From positions 165,742 to 229,741 of the forward strand of contig NZ_NFLF01000004.1 of assembly GCF_002160765.1 (NCBI RefSeq): a DNA stretch of 64,000 nt, given 5' to 3'. The position numbers and the translations under genes are program-made. Numbering within the stretch: the stretch's first letter is position 1; the number at the start of each line of letters is the position of its first letter. This stretch comes from Lachnoclostridium sp. An138 (GTDB lineage Bacteria > Bacillota > Clostridia > Lachnospirales > Lachnospiraceae). Shown piece after piece: positions 1-8,506 of the stretch. The notes below the pieces were generated by a model. The model searched no databases, was not told the origin of the DNA, and saw only the letters and a list, made by a program, of their open reading frames with translations.

Positions 1-128
1 AGAAGGAGAACCTTAATCTCGTCCCGGATAAACGCATTCTCTTCCTGCCGTCTCGCTGCCGTCTTTCTGGAGGCTGTCGTCTTTTTTCGTGTCGTTGTCC
101 GGCGTCTGCCGGATGTACCAGATGCCAT
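1..128 (-). CDS. ftsK: DNA translocase FtsK, N-terminal fragment (runs off the window)
   Basis: Only the first 42 codons are inside the window. The peptide starts MASGTSGRRRTTTRKK and is strongly basic (Arg/Lys/Thr-rich), then reaches a QEENAFIRDEIKVLL stretch that leads toward the first membrane segments. This basic head is typical of clostridial FtsK/SpoIIIE proteins, which pump chromosomal DNA through the division or sporulation septum. The ATG at 126-128 has a GGAGG ribosome site 7-10 bases upstream. The TepA-like gene lies just upstream on the same strand, the usual neighbour of ftsK in Firmicutes, and that supports the call. No catalytic domain can be seen here. Confidence 0.75.
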   Translation of the reverse strand, partial: MASGTSGRRRTTTRKKTTASRKTAARRQEENAFIRDEIKVLL

Positions 129-170
129 TTTTCTTACTCCTCCCACTGCTCAAATCACATAATAATGATT

Positions 171-199
171 ATTATAGCATTTTCGCCCCCGATTTACAA
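171..199 (-). promoter_or_regulatory. sigma-A type promoter for ftsK
   Basis: Read on the minus strand: -35 TTGTAA (194-199), a 17-base spacer, and a perfect -10 TATAAT (171-176). Transcription would start about 30-40 bases before the ftsK ATG, inside the gap after the TepA gene. This suggests ftsK has its own promoter. Confidence 0.6.
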
Positions 200-216
200 G
201 AAGCCGTGTTTCCGAA

Positions 217-900
217 TCAGTTCCCGGCCTGTTCCCGAATCAGTTCCCGGAGCTTTTCAAAGGCCTCGCGGATACCGCCGATGCCGTCAATCAGACCTTC
301 TTCCACCGCCTGCTTTCCCACCAGAACAGAGCCTACATCCTTCGTCAATTCCCCAGTCTCCAGCATCAGATCCGTAAGCCGTCTCTCGGAAATCCGGCTG
401 TGGGAAGTGATAAAGCCGGAAATACGATCCTGGATTTTCTGGAAATACTCAAAGGTCTGCGCCACCCCTATAATCAGGCCGCTCATCCGCACCGGATGAA
501 TCATCATGGTCCCTGTAGGAACAATCAGAGAGTAATCCGTCGACACGGCCAGCGGCACGCCGATGGAATGGCTTCCGCCCAGCACCAGCGATACTGTAGG
601 CTTGCTTAAAGAGGCGATCATCTCCGCGATAGCCAGTCCCGACTCCACATCCCCGCCCACCGTATTGATCAGGACCAGCAGTCCCTGGATATTTCTGCTG
701 TCTTCCAAAGCCGCCAGCTGGGGAATTACATGTTCATATTTGGTCGTCTTGGAATTGGAGGGCAGGCACTCATGCCCCTCGATTTCTCCGATAATATTCA
801 GAAGATGGATGCGGACATCTCCATCGTCCAGCGTCAGCTGTCCGTAATCCTCTACCTGCCGGTCCTGCTCCTTCTTCGTCTCTTCATTCTTCTCATCCAT
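217..900 (-). CDS. TepA-like ClpP-family serine protease
   Basis: A 227-residue ClpP-fold protein. The catalytic Ser is seen in GGSHSIGVP (Ser about 112) and the His in [13 protein letters not shown] (His about 135). This pattern matches the TepA/YmfB branch rather than housekeeping ClpP, which has GxAASM. In Bacillus, TepA has been linked to protein export and germination-related proteolysis; a role here is inference. The start was set at the ATG at 898-900, which has purine-rich ribosome-site sequence upstream. An ATG eight codons earlier has no good site. It lies directly upstream of ftsK, as in other Firmicutes. The N-terminus is highly charged and probably disordered. Confidence 0.82.
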   Translation of the reverse strand: MDEKNEETKKEQDRQVEDYGQLTLDDGDVRIHLLNIIGEIEGHECLPSNSKTTKYEHVIPQLAALEDSRNIQGLLVLINTVGGDVESGLAIAEMIASLSKPTVSLVLGGSHSIGVPLAVSTDYSLIVPTGTMMIHPVRMSGLIIGVAQTFEYFQKIQDRISGFITSHSRISERRLTDLMLETGELTKDVGSVLVGKQAVEEGLIDGIGGIREAFEKLRELIREQAGN

Positions 901-942
901 AAAAATACCCTGACCTTTCCACATGATTTTCTTTAGTATGTG

Positions 943-968
943 AAAAGATCAGGGCTTCTATACCTGAT
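943..968 (-). terminator. weak hairpin terminator after metY
   Basis: On the minus strand a 6-bp stem (ATCAGG/CCTGAT) with a 9-base loop is followed by CTTTTC. It touches the metY stop codon. The short stem makes this a modest call. Confidence 0.4.
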
Positions 969-970
969 TT

Positions 971-2242
971 TTATGCCTGCCGGAGAGCCTGCTCCAGATC
1001 CTCAATGATGTCCTGGGGATTTTCAATACCCACGGACAGACGGATCATGCCCGGCGTCACGCCGGCTTCCAGAAGCTGCTCATCCGTCATCTGACGATGC
1101 GTATGGCTCGCGGGATGCAGCACGCAGGTGCGGGCATCCGCCACATGAGTCACAATTGCCGCCAGCTTCAGACTGTCCATAAACCGTACCGCCTGCTCTC
1201 TTCCTCCCTTCAGGCCGAAAGAGATTACGCCGCAGGTGCCGTTCGGCATATACTTTTTCGCCAGTTCATGATAAGGATCGCCCTCCAGTCCGGCGAAATT
1301 CACGAACTCCACTTTCTCGTGAGCATGCAGAAATTCTGCCACGGCCTTCGCATTGCTGCAGTGCTTTTCCATACGCAGAGGCAGGGTCTCCAATCCCACA
1401 TTCAGCAGAAACGCGTTCATGGGAGAAGGAATGCTGCCCAAGTCCCGCATCAGCTGGGATGTCGCCTTTGTGATGTAAGCAAGCTTTCCGAACCGCTCTG
1501 TATAGACAATTCCATGATATGTAGGGTCCGGTGTAGTCAGTCCCGGGAATTTATCCTTATGGGCATCCCAGTCGAAATTGCCGCTGTCTACGATGCAGCC
1601 GCCCACAGCCATGGCATGTCCGTCCATGTACTTGGTTGTGGAATGGGTCACGATATCCGCTCCCCACTCAAAGGGCCGGCAGTTGATGGGCGTGGCAAAG
1701 GTATTGTCCACAATCAGCGGGCAGTCATGCTTGTGTGCCAGTCTTGCGAATTTTTCAATGTCCAAAACCACAAGGGCCGGATTGGCGATCGTCTCTCCCA
1801 CCACAGCCTTGGTATTGGGACGGAAGGCCTTCTCAATCTCCTCCTCCGGCGCGTCCGGGTCCACAAAAGTGCAGTCAATGCCCATTTTCTTTATGGTCGC
1901 CGCATACAGATTAAAGGTTCCCCCATACACCTTCGCGGAACACACGATATGATCGCCTGCTTCGCACAGATTTACAATGGAATAGAAATTTGCAGCCTGT
2001 CCGGAAGAAGTAAGCATGGCAGCTACGCCTCCCTCCAGCTCTGCAATTTTGGCCGCCACGCAGTCGCTGGTGGGATTCTGAAGGCGGGTATAGAAGTATC
2101 CGTTCTCCTCCAGATCAAAAAGCTTTCCCATCTCCTCTGACGTGTCGTATTTGAATGTGGTACTCTGATAAATGGGAAGCACTCTGGCTTCTCCATTTCC
2201 CGGCTTCCAGCCGCCCTGTACGCAGATCGTATCCAGTCTCAT
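971..2242 (-). CDS. metY: O-acetylhomoserine sulfhydrylase (aminocarboxypropyltransferase)
   Basis: 423 residues of a Cys/Met-metabolism PLP enzyme. The Schiff-base lysine is in THSTTKYMDGH (Lys about 204). The substrate-side motifs YTRLQNPT and SSGQAA are present near residues 51-84. The family makes homocysteine (or methionine) from O-acetylhomoserine plus sulfide (or methanethiol) in the cytosol. The length fits MetY (about 420-430) better than MetB or MetC (about 380-400). The ATG lies inside the last codon of the upstream CFI-box gene (ATGA overlap, 2239-2242), so the two are translationally coupled. I see no SAM riboswitch in front of this two-gene unit. Confidence 0.9.
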   Translation of the reverse strand: MRLDTICVQGGWKPGNGEARVLPIYQSTTFKYDTSEEMGKLFDLEENGYFYTRLQNPTSDCVAAKIAELEGGVAAMLTSSGQAANFYSIVNLCEAGDHIVCSAKVYGGTFNLYAATIKKMGIDCTFVDPDAPEEEIEKAFRPNTKAVVGETIANPALVVLDIEKFARLAHKHDCPLIVDNTFATPINCRPFEWGADIVTHSTTKYMDGHAMAVGGCIVDSGNFDWDAHKDKFPGLTTPDPTYHGIVYTERFGKLAYITKATSQLMRDLGSIPSPMNAFLLNVGLETLPLRMEKHCSNAKAVAEFLHAHEKVEFVNFAGLEGDPYHELAKKYMPNGTCGVISFGLKGGREQAVRFMDSLKLAAIVTHVADARTCVLHPASHTHRQMTDEQLLEAGVTPGMIRLSVGIENPQDIIEDLEQALRQA

Positions 2243-3024
2243 GCCATATACCTCTCTTTAAGCTCGTAAACCATGTCCATGTATTTTTCCTGGCAGGCCT
2301 CATTTTCGCCCTGCTCTATCAGATGCACGCAATCCGACAGCCAGGAATCCCAGATTTCTTCATAGATTGCCTCCGGGTTCTCCTGACGTCCAATCCTATT
2401 CACAATGGTCGGCGCAATGTTATAATATTCCTTTACAAGCTCTTTTCCTTCGTCTGTAGCGAGCAGATAGCCGTCCCGGTAAGAGCGGAGAAGCTCCAGC
2501 TCATAGCAGTCGTCCGGCTTCCCCTGGCTCTCACAGACCGCCGTGGTGATATAGCAGTATTTTTTGTGAAAACCGCTTTCAATCTTAGCGTAATCCGCTT
2601 TGCCTACGGAAGTCCGGAACGCCTTGTTCCATTTCTTTACAATCACATCCGTCACCGGCTCCGCGCAGTCCCCCTTCTGCTCCAGAAACGCCGGAAAGAC
2701 AAAGACTGCCAGTATCATATTGTAATTGATCTGCTGCTCGCTGCGTTTTCCCTTCTTGGTAATTGCCTCCAGCTCTGCCTGAGCCGCCTCCACCAGATGA
2801 TTCGCCAGCTTCTCAGCCCACTCCTCCGGATGTTCTTCTTGCTGATAGACAGCCTCTATCGCGTTCAGCGTCTCCTTATGGCGGCGCAGATAAGCCTGAA
2901 AGGCCTCCGGATATACATTCTTCTTGAAGTATTTCATGGGATTTTCTTCCCGGAGCAGCATGTCCTCAATTCCCTGCATGGCGCGGTTATAGGTCTCCCC
3001 ATAAGTCACAATATCCATCTCCAT
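2239..3024 (-). CDS. CFI-box-containing protein of unknown function
   Basis: 261 residues, soluble, acidic and helix-rich. From about residue 157 it carries CYITTAVCES, then LLRSYRDGYLLAT and YYNIAPTIV. That order matches the CFI-box C-terminal domain (consensus CFIATA..LR.FRD.YLL...YY..SP), although here about 50 residues follow it. The biochemical role of that domain is not known to me. The N-terminal 150 residues resemble nothing I recognise. The start is supported by AGGAGG upstream of the ATG. It overlaps metY by 4 bases, which suggests co-translation, but a methionine-related job is only inference. Confidence 0.7.
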   Translation of the reverse strand: MEMDIVTYGETYNRAMQGIEDMLLREENPMKYFKKNVYPEAFQAYLRRHKETLNAIEAVYQQEEHPEEWAEKLANHLVEAAQAELEAITKKGKRSEQQINYNMILAVFVFPAFLEQKGDCAEPVTDVIVKKWNKAFRTSVGKADYAKIESGFHKKYCYITTAVCESQGKPDDCYELELLRSYRDGYLLATDEGKELVKEYYNIAPTIVNRIGRQENPEAIYEEIWDSWLSDCVHLIEQGENEACQEKYMDMVYELKERYMA

Positions 3025-3036
3025 ACCGTCTTCCTC

Positions 3037-3765
3037 CTACTCGTCCCAGTTGTGGTATACATTCTGAACGTCATCATCCTCTTCCAGCAAATCCAGAGTT
3101 CTCTGAAGATTTTTGACAGCGTCCTCATCCGTCAGAGTCACATAATTCTGAGGAATCATAGTCACCTCTGCCTGGGCCATGGGAATTCCCTTCTCTTCCA
3201 GTGCCTGGCGGACGGCGCTGAAGGAATCCGGATCTGTCAGAATCTCAAAGCTGTCCTCTTCCTCGGAAAAGTCCTCCGCTCCGGCGTCCAGAGCCAGCAT
3301 CATCAGATCATCCGGGTCCATCTCACACTCTTCCCGATCTACGATAATCTGTCCCTTTTTATCAAACATATAGGACACGCAGCCCTGTGTTCCTACGGAA
3401 CCGTTTCCCTTCGTAAAAGCGCTTCTTACGTTGGCGGCCGTCCGGTTCTTATTGTCCGTCAGCGCGTCCACAATGATCGCGATTCCTCCCGGTCCATATC
3501 CCTCGTAGGACACATACTCATAGTTCACCGCGTTCGCGTTGCCCGCGGCCTTCTTAATGCCGCGCTCAATGGTATCGTTCGGCATATTGTTCGCTTTCGC
3601 CTTCGCAATCACGTCACGCAGCCTGCTGTTGTTATTCGGGTCCGGTCCGCCTTCCTTGACTGCCACTGCAATTTCTCGTCCGATAATGGTAAAAATTTTT
3701 CCCTTTGCTGCGTCGTTCTTCTCTTTTTTATGCTTTATGTTCGCAAACTTTGAATGTCCTGACAT
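3037..3765 (-). CDS. YebC/PmpR-family transcriptional or translational regulator
   Basis: 242 residues starting [16 protein letters not shown], the family hallmark (SGHSKW.NIK.KK). Other signatures are [17 protein letters not shown] and [11 protein letters not shown]. Members bind DNA as regulators; one branch (YebC2) also acts on ribosome stalling. The ATG at 3763-3765 was chosen because it has GGAG about 8 bases upstream and begins the conserved domain; a longer frame upstream adds 39 unrelated residues. A Trp usually found after SGHSK is Phe here. Confidence 0.88.
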   Translation of the reverse strand: MSGHSKFANIKHKKEKNDAAKGKIFTIIGREIAVAVKEGGPDPNNNSRLRDVIAKAKANNMPNDTIERGIKKAAGNANAVNYEYVSYEGYGPGGIAIIVDALTDNKNRTAANVRSAFTKGNGSVGTQGCVSYMFDKKGQIIVDREECEMDPDDLMMLALDAGAEDFSEEEDSFEILTDPDSFSAVRQALEEKGIPMAQAEVTMIPQNYVTLTDEDAVKNLQRTLDLLEEDDDVQNVYHNWDE

Positions 3766-3888
3766 AAAAACACTCCTATCCTTTTCGTACTTTTCCGGTT
3801 CCCCCACAGGGGAGCCTTCTGCCTGGATCTCTGACCGGCAGACTTTCTCATCTATTCTAGCACTGATTTTTTTGAAAGGCAAGCCCCA

Positions 3889-4236
3889 TTATGTACCCAG
3901 CTCCAGGCTCACCCGCAGAGCCTCGTTGACCCGGGCCAGGATACTTTCATCCAGGTGGCAGACCTTATCCTTCAGGCGCTGCTTGTCAATGGTGCGGAGC
4001 TGCTCCAGAAGGATCACAGAATCCCGCACAATCTGACACTGCCTGGCAGAAAGCTCCACATGGGTGGGAAGCTTCGCCTTATTCATCTTTGATGTGATAG
4101 CCGCCACAATCACCGTTGGGCTGTGGCGGTTCCCCGTATCATTCTGTATCACAAGAACCGGGCGCACGCCGCCCTGCTCTGAACCTACTACCGGACGAAG
4201 ATCCGCATAATAAATATCTCCCCGTCTGATTACCAA
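3889..4236 (-). CDS. MazF/PemK-type mRNA interferase (EndoA-like)
   Basis: 115 residues, full length for the family (110-120). The start [20 protein letters not shown] and the motifs [12 protein letters not shown] and VAAITSK are the classic MazF/NdoA signature. Enzymes of this family cleave single-stranded RNA at short motifs. The start is TTG, supported by GGAG upstream and by the conserved N-terminus. It follows alr, as in Bacillus (alr-ndoAI-ndoA), but the 106-base gap has no antitoxin gene. Control by a distant or different antitoxin is inference. Confidence 0.88.
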   Translation of the reverse strand: MVIRRGDIYYADLRPVVGSEQGGVRPVLVIQNDTGNRHSPTVIVAAITSKMNKAKLPTHVELSARQCQIVRDSVILLEQLRTIDKQRLKDKVCHLDESILARVNEALRVSLELGT

Positions 4237-4342
4237 ATCTTTTCACGCTCCGATCCTGAAAATCCTACGGCTGCCGCCGGCAGCCCTATCTGAAGTATTT
4301 CCAAAATCTTCACATGTATACAGATTCGCGCGGGGTTCTCCC

Positions 4343-5530
4343 TTACGCCCCGGCCGGACGGGAGGTCCAGATCTCTTCCGCAGTCTCCGTGATCTCTCCA
4401 TGTCTCAGATAGATTCTCGGAACTCTTCCGGAAATATCACAGGCAAACTCATAATTAAAACGGCCGGAAAGCTCCGCCAGCTCATCCATGGAAAGTATCT
4501 CTCCTCCGTCTGTGCCGAACAGCGTAACCTCCATACCCGGCCTGGCCTCCGGAATCTCTGTCACGTCCACCATAAACTGATCCATACAGACTCTTCCCCG
4601 GATAGGCGCCCTCTTTCCCGCGATCAGTACGCATCCCCTGTCCGAAAGACTTCTGGGATATCCGTCGCCGTACCCTACAGGAATCGTGGCAATGCGCCGG
4701 GGCTCCGGAGCAGTATAAAGGCCGCCGTAGCTTACCTGCGTACCCGCCGGAATCTCCTTGACGTGGACAATATGGCTTTTCAGCTCCATGGCAGCTTTAA
4801 GCGCCACCCGCTCTTTTTTCACCTCGCCGGAAGGATACAGGCCGTACAGCGCGATGCCTGCCCGCACCAGGTTCAGGCTGCTCTCCGGCATATCAATGAT
4901 GGCCGCGCTGTTGGCGCAGTGGCAGATGGGAATATGCACGCCTCTCTCCTCAAGGGCATCCCGGAATTTCAGAAAACGGGCAAGCTGCCGGTCCGCCCAG
5001 GTCTTATCGGCCTCGTCGGCCCTGGCGAAATGCGTGAAAAGTCCTTCCAGCTCCAGCCCCGGCAGCTTCTGTATCTGGCAGACCGCTTCCAGGCTCTCTT
5101 CCGTATCCGGAAAGCCTATCCTGCTCATTCCCGTATCCAGCTTGATATGAATATGGACCCTCTTATTCTGGCGCACCGCCTCTTTTGACAGCTCTTCTGC
5201 CATATCCATCCGGAATACCGCCGTCCGGATATCTTCCGCCGCCAGCTCCGGGTAAGACTCCGGGAACACATAGCCCAGCACCAGCACAGGTTTTCTGATT
5301 CCGTAGCCGCGGAGCTGGAGGGCTTCCTCTATTGTCGCCGCCGCGAAGCCCCAGATATAGTCTTTTGGCTCCATCAGCCGGGCAATCGGCACCGCGCCGT
5401 GTCCGTATCCATTTGCTTTCACCACCGCCGCCATCTGTGTGCCTGCCGGAAGCGTCCTTTTCATAGCTTCAAAATTTTCTTCTATGGCATCCAGATCCAC
5501 ATAAGCCGCTGCGCGTTGATATTTTTTCAT
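4343..5530 (-). CDS. alr: alanine racemase
   Basis: 395 residues, normal length. The PLP lysine is in AVVKANGYGHG (Lys 38) and the opposing catalytic tyrosine in QVSYGGLYTA (Tyr 268). The RIATIPVGYGDGYPR motif before the C-terminal beta domain is intact. It interconverts L- and D-alanine for peptidoglycan and, in spore formers, can influence germination. A GTAGGAG ribosome site precedes the ATG. It lies directly upstream of the MazF-type gene and may share its transcript. Confidence 0.95.
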   Translation of the reverse strand: MKKYQRAAAYVDLDAIEENFEAMKRTLPAGTQMAAVVKANGYGHGAVPIARLMEPKDYIWGFAAATIEEALQLRGYGIRKPVLVLGYVFPESYPELAAEDIRTAVFRMDMAEELSKEAVRQNKRVHIHIKLDTGMSRIGFPDTEESLEAVCQIQKLPGLELEGLFTHFARADEADKTWADRQLARFLKFRDALEERGVHIPICHCANSAAIIDMPESSLNLVRAGIALYGLYPSGEVKKERVALKAAMELKSHIVHVKEIPAGTQVSYGGLYTAPEPRRIATIPVGYGDGYPRSLSDRGCVLIAGKRAPIRGRVCMDQFMVDVTEIPEARPGMEVTLFGTDGGEILSMDELAELSGRFNYEFACDISGRVPRIYLRHGEITETAEEIWTSRPAGA

Positions 5531-5604
5531 GATTTTGGCTCCTACCTATAATATATGTGTTTTTCATTTAAGTGAAATCTTTCCATAAAATTCTTTCAAA
5601 ACGG

Positions 5605-5664
5605 AAAAAGACTGCCGCCAGAAACTTTGGCCGGTAAAACCGAATCCCGTGGCCTGCGGCAGTC
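5605..5664 (-). terminator. rho-independent terminator of rex
   Basis: A perfect 9-bp stem (GACTGCCGC 5610-5618 / GCGGCAGTC 5656-5664) with a small inner hairpin (CGGT/ACCG). On the minus strand a TTTTT tract follows. An A/T run on the other side could make it bidirectional. Confidence 0.75.
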
Positions 5665-5679
5665 CCTTTTTCTATTCTT

Positions 5680-6348
5680 TTATTCCGAACGGGGATGCTC
5701 TTTCTCATATCTGGTGATATTATAAGACAGCTGCATCAGACTTTCTGACAGATGTACATTTTCTACCAGTACATCCGGCGGAACCTGCAGATCGATATGC
5801 GCAAAGTTCCAAATCGCCTTGATTCCATACTTTACCAGAAGCTCCGTCATCTCCTCCGCTTTTGATTTCGGCAGTGTCAGCGCCGCGATCTGAATCTCTT
5901 CATCCCGGATAAAGCTCTCCAGATCATCCAGCATATGAATCTGAATTCCCCGGACGCTTAAGCCTTTCAGAACCGGATTCACGTCGAAAATTCCCCGGAT
6001 GTAAAAGCCCTGCTTTTCGAAATCCACGTAGTTGGCCAGAGCCTGTCCCAGGTTGCCGCCGCCTACTATGATCATGTTATGCTTCTTGTCGAGCCCCAGA
6101 ATTTTCCCGATCTCTTCGTACAGGTATTTTACGTTATATCCATAACCCTGCTGTCCAAATCCTCCGAAATTATTCAGATCCTGGCGAATCTGAGATGCCG
6201 TGACGCTCATTCTTGTGCTCAGTTCTCCGGAGGAAATCCGCTCCACTCCGCTTTCCATCAGTTCTCCCAGATAACGGTAATAGCGCGGAAGCCGCTTGAT
6301 GACGGCCTTCGAAATCTCTCTTTCTTCCGTGATACGTTCGTCTTTCAT
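5680..6348 (-). CDS. rex: redox-sensing transcriptional repressor Rex
   Basis: 222 residues. The N-terminal winged helix covers about residues 1-80 (SKAVIKRLPRYYRYL, SVTASQIRQDLNNFG). A Rossmann domain follows with the dinucleotide motif IIVGGGNLGQALANY at about residue 93. The C-terminal helix (LSYNITRYEK) gives dimer swapping. Rex senses the NADH/NAD+ ratio and represses fermentation and electron-transfer genes. It stands alone between a terminator and a strong promoter. Confidence 0.95.
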   Translation of the reverse strand: MKDERITEEREISKAVIKRLPRYYRYLGELMESGVERISSGELSTRMSVTASQIRQDLNNFGGFGQQGYGYNVKYLYEEIGKILGLDKKHNMIIVGGGNLGQALANYVDFEKQGFYIRGIFDVNPVLKGLSVRGIQIHMLDDLESFIRDEEIQIAALTLPKSKAEEMTELLVKYGIKAIWNFAHIDLQVPPDVLVENVHLSESLMQLSYNITRYEKEHPRSE

Positions 6349-6429
6349 TCCACACGTCCTTCAATCAAGTATATTCCTCTCCGGCCGGCCGGCAAAACCG
6401 CCTCCGGCGGCCAGGGATAATCTGTATTT

Positions 6430-6459
6430 ATTATAAGCGATTAGTGAAAATATTGTCAA
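6430..6459 (-). promoter_or_regulatory. rex promoter with a possible Rex operator in the spacer
   Basis: On the minus strand: perfect -35 TTGACA (6454-6459), an 18-base spacer, perfect -10 TATAAT (6430-6435). The -35 and spacer read TTGACAATATTTTCACTAA, a degenerate match to a Rex box (TTGTGAAN4TTCACAA-like). Autoregulation is inference. Confidence 0.7.
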
Positions 6460-6491
6460 CGACTTTGCGGAATTCTTCACAAAGATTTCTC

Positions 6492-6520
6492 TTGTTCCTG
6501 TGCCTGTTTTTCGCTATAAT
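6492..6520 (+). promoter_or_regulatory. sigma-A promoter for the ABC-F gene
   Basis: -35 TTGTTC (6492-6497), 17-base spacer, perfect -10 TATAAT (6515-6520). It drives rightward transcription into the ABC-F gene, with a leader of about 70 bases, and is back-to-back with the rex promoter. Confidence 0.7.
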
Positions 6521-6598
6521 AGAATCTGCCGGCTTCGTGTATATCAGGAACCGGCAGAAGCCCGAAACAGCGGGAAAAGACATACAGAGGTAAGATTT

Positions 6599-8506
6599 AT
6601 GATACTATTATGCCAGAACATCAGCAAAACATTCGGAACGGACGTAATCCTGAAAAACGCGTCCTTTCATATAGAAGACAGGGAGAAAGCCGCCATCGTC
6701 GGCATCAACGGAGCCGGAAAGTCCACTCTCCTGAAAATCATCGTGGGCGATCTGGAGGCCGATTCCGGGGAAGCCGTGCTGTCAAAGGGCAAGACTCTCG
6801 GTTACCTGGCCCAGCATCAGGATCTGGAAAGCGAAAACACCATTTATGAAGAGCTTCTGACCGTAAAGCAGGATGTGCTCGATCTGGAACGGGACATGCA
6901 CACTCTGGAACTCCGGATGAAAGAACTTTCCGGCGGAGAGCTTGAAAACGCTCTGGCCCAGTATACCCGTCTCAGCCATGAATTTGAACAGAAGAACGGA
7001 TACGCCTGCAAAAGTGAAGTGTCCGGGGTTCTGAAGGGCCTGGGTTTTGAGGAAGAGGATTTCGGCAAACAGGTCAGCACCCTTTCCGGGGGCCAGAAAA
7101 CCCGGGTGTCTCTGGGCAAGCTTCTGCTCTCCCGGCCGGATCTCATTCTGCTGGACGAGCCCACCAACCACCTGGACATGAATTCCATCGCCTGGCTGGA
7201 AACCTTCCTTTTAAACTATGACGGAGCCGTTCTGGTGGTGGCGCATGACCGGTATTTTCTGAACCGGATCGCCACGAAGATTATTGAAATCGACGCAGGA
7301 GAGGTGACGGTGTTCCAGGGAAATTACTCCGATTACGCCGCCAAAAAAGCCCAGCTCCGGGAAGCGCGGATGAATGCCTGGCTGAATCAGCAGCGCGAGA
7401 TCAAGCACCAGGAGGAGGTCATCGCGAAGCTGAAATCCTTTAACCGGGAGAAATCCATCCGCCGCGCGGAAAGCCGGGAAAAGATGCTGGACAAAATGGA
7501 GATCCTGGAAAAGCCCACAGAGGTACGCTCCGAGATGCACATCACCCTGGAACCCAAGATCACAAGCGGAAACGATGTGCTGACTGTAGAGCACCTGTCC
7601 AAAGCCTTCGGACCCCTGCAACTGTTCTCCGACCTGAATTTTTCTATCAAGCGCGGGGAACGGGTGGCCCTGATCGGAAATAACGGCACCGGAAAGACTA
7701 CCATTCTGAAAATCCTGAACGGTCTTCTGGACGCGGACAGCGGTTCCTTTACGCTGGGCGCCAGAGTGCAGATCGGATACTACGATCAGGAGCACCATGT
7801 ACTCCATCCGGAAAAGACCCTTTTTGAAGAAATTTCCGACGCCTACCCGGATCTGGACAATACCACCATCCGCAGCACACTGGCCGCTTTTCTGTTTACC
7901 GGAGATGATGTCTTTAAGCGTATCGCCGATTTAAGCGGAGGAGAAAGGGGACGGGTATCCCTGGCAAAGCTGATGCTGTCCGAGGCTAATTTTCTGATTC
8001 TGGACGAGCCTACCAACCACCTGGACATTGTTTCCAAGGAAATTCTGGAGCAGGCCTTAAACCGCTATACAGGCACCGTGCTTTACGTCTCCCACGACCG
8101 GTATTTCATCAATACCACCGCCACCAGAATTCTCGATTTGACCGGAGGCGTCCTGGTAAACTATATCGGAAATTACGATTACTATCTGGAAAAGCATGAC
8201 ATTCTTACCCCTTCCTCTTCTGTGGAGAGCAAAGCAGCTCAGGAAGAAGAGCCTTCGGCTGCCAAACTGGACTGGAAGCAGCAGAAGGAAGAGCAGGCCA
8301 GACAGCGGAAGCGTGAAAATGATCTGAAAAAGACCGAAGAAGAGATCTTCCAGCTGGAAAGCCGGGATGAAGAAATCAACGAACTCATGACCCATGAAGA
8401 TATCTATACCAATGTGGCAGAATGTCAGAAGCTCCACCAGGAGCAGGAGGAACTGAAAAAACGTCTGGAAACCCTATATGAACAATGGGAAGCGCTGGCT
8501 CAGTGA
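6599..8506 (+). CDS. ABC-F family ATPase (YdiF/Uup-like ribosome-associated factor)
   Basis: 635 residues with two ABC domains and no membrane segment. Walker A motifs are GINGAGKST (about 35-43) and GNNGTGKTT (about 359-367). The signatures are LSGGQKTRVSLGKLLLS and LSGGERGRVSLAKLMLS, each followed by LDEPTNHLD. A charged linker separates the domains. A C-terminal coiled coil (about 555-635, rich in E/K/Q) resembles Uup/YdiF. ABC-F proteins act on the ribosome; some protect against antibiotics, but this layout is the housekeeping type. The ATG at 6599 follows AGAGGT. Its last 7 bases overlap the convergent SGNH gene. Confidence 0.88.
   Translation: MILLCQNISKTFGTDVILKNASFHIEDREKAAIVGINGAGKSTLLKIIVGDLEADSGEAVLSKGKTLGYLAQHQDLESENTIYEELLTVKQDVLDLERDMHTLELRMKELSGGELENALAQYTRLSHEFEQKNGYACKSEVSGVLKGLGFEEEDFGKQVSTLSGGQKTRVSLGKLLLSRPDLILLDEPTNHLDMNSIAWLETFLLNYDGAVLVVAHDRYFLNRIATKIIEIDAGEVTVFQGNYSDYAAKKAQLREARMNAWLNQQREIKHQEEVIAKLKSFNREKSIRRAESREKMLDKMEILEKPTEVRSEMHITLEPKITSGNDVLTVEHLSKAFGPLQLFSDLNFSIKRGERVALIGNNGTGKTTILKILNGLLDADSGSFTLGARVQIGYYDQEHHVLHPEKTLFEEISDAYPDLDNTTIRSTLAAFLFTGDDVFKRIADLSGGERGRVSLAKLMLSEANFLILDEPTNHLDIVSKEILEQALNRYTGTVLYVSHDRYFINTTATRILDLTGGVLVNYIGNYDYYLEKHDILTPSSSVESKAAQEEEPSAAKLDWKQQKEEQARQRKRENDLKKTEEEIFQLESRDEEINELMTHEDIYTNVAECQKLHQEQEELKKRLETLYEQWEALAQ

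Noticed and set aside
971..3024. SAM riboswitch for the metY unit
   Set aside because: No leader with the conserved core could be seen upstream of the coupled genes.
2155..3753. 532-codon plus-strand open frame across three genes
   Set aside because: It runs antisense to metY, the CFI-box gene and yebC, and its composition reflects their codon use.
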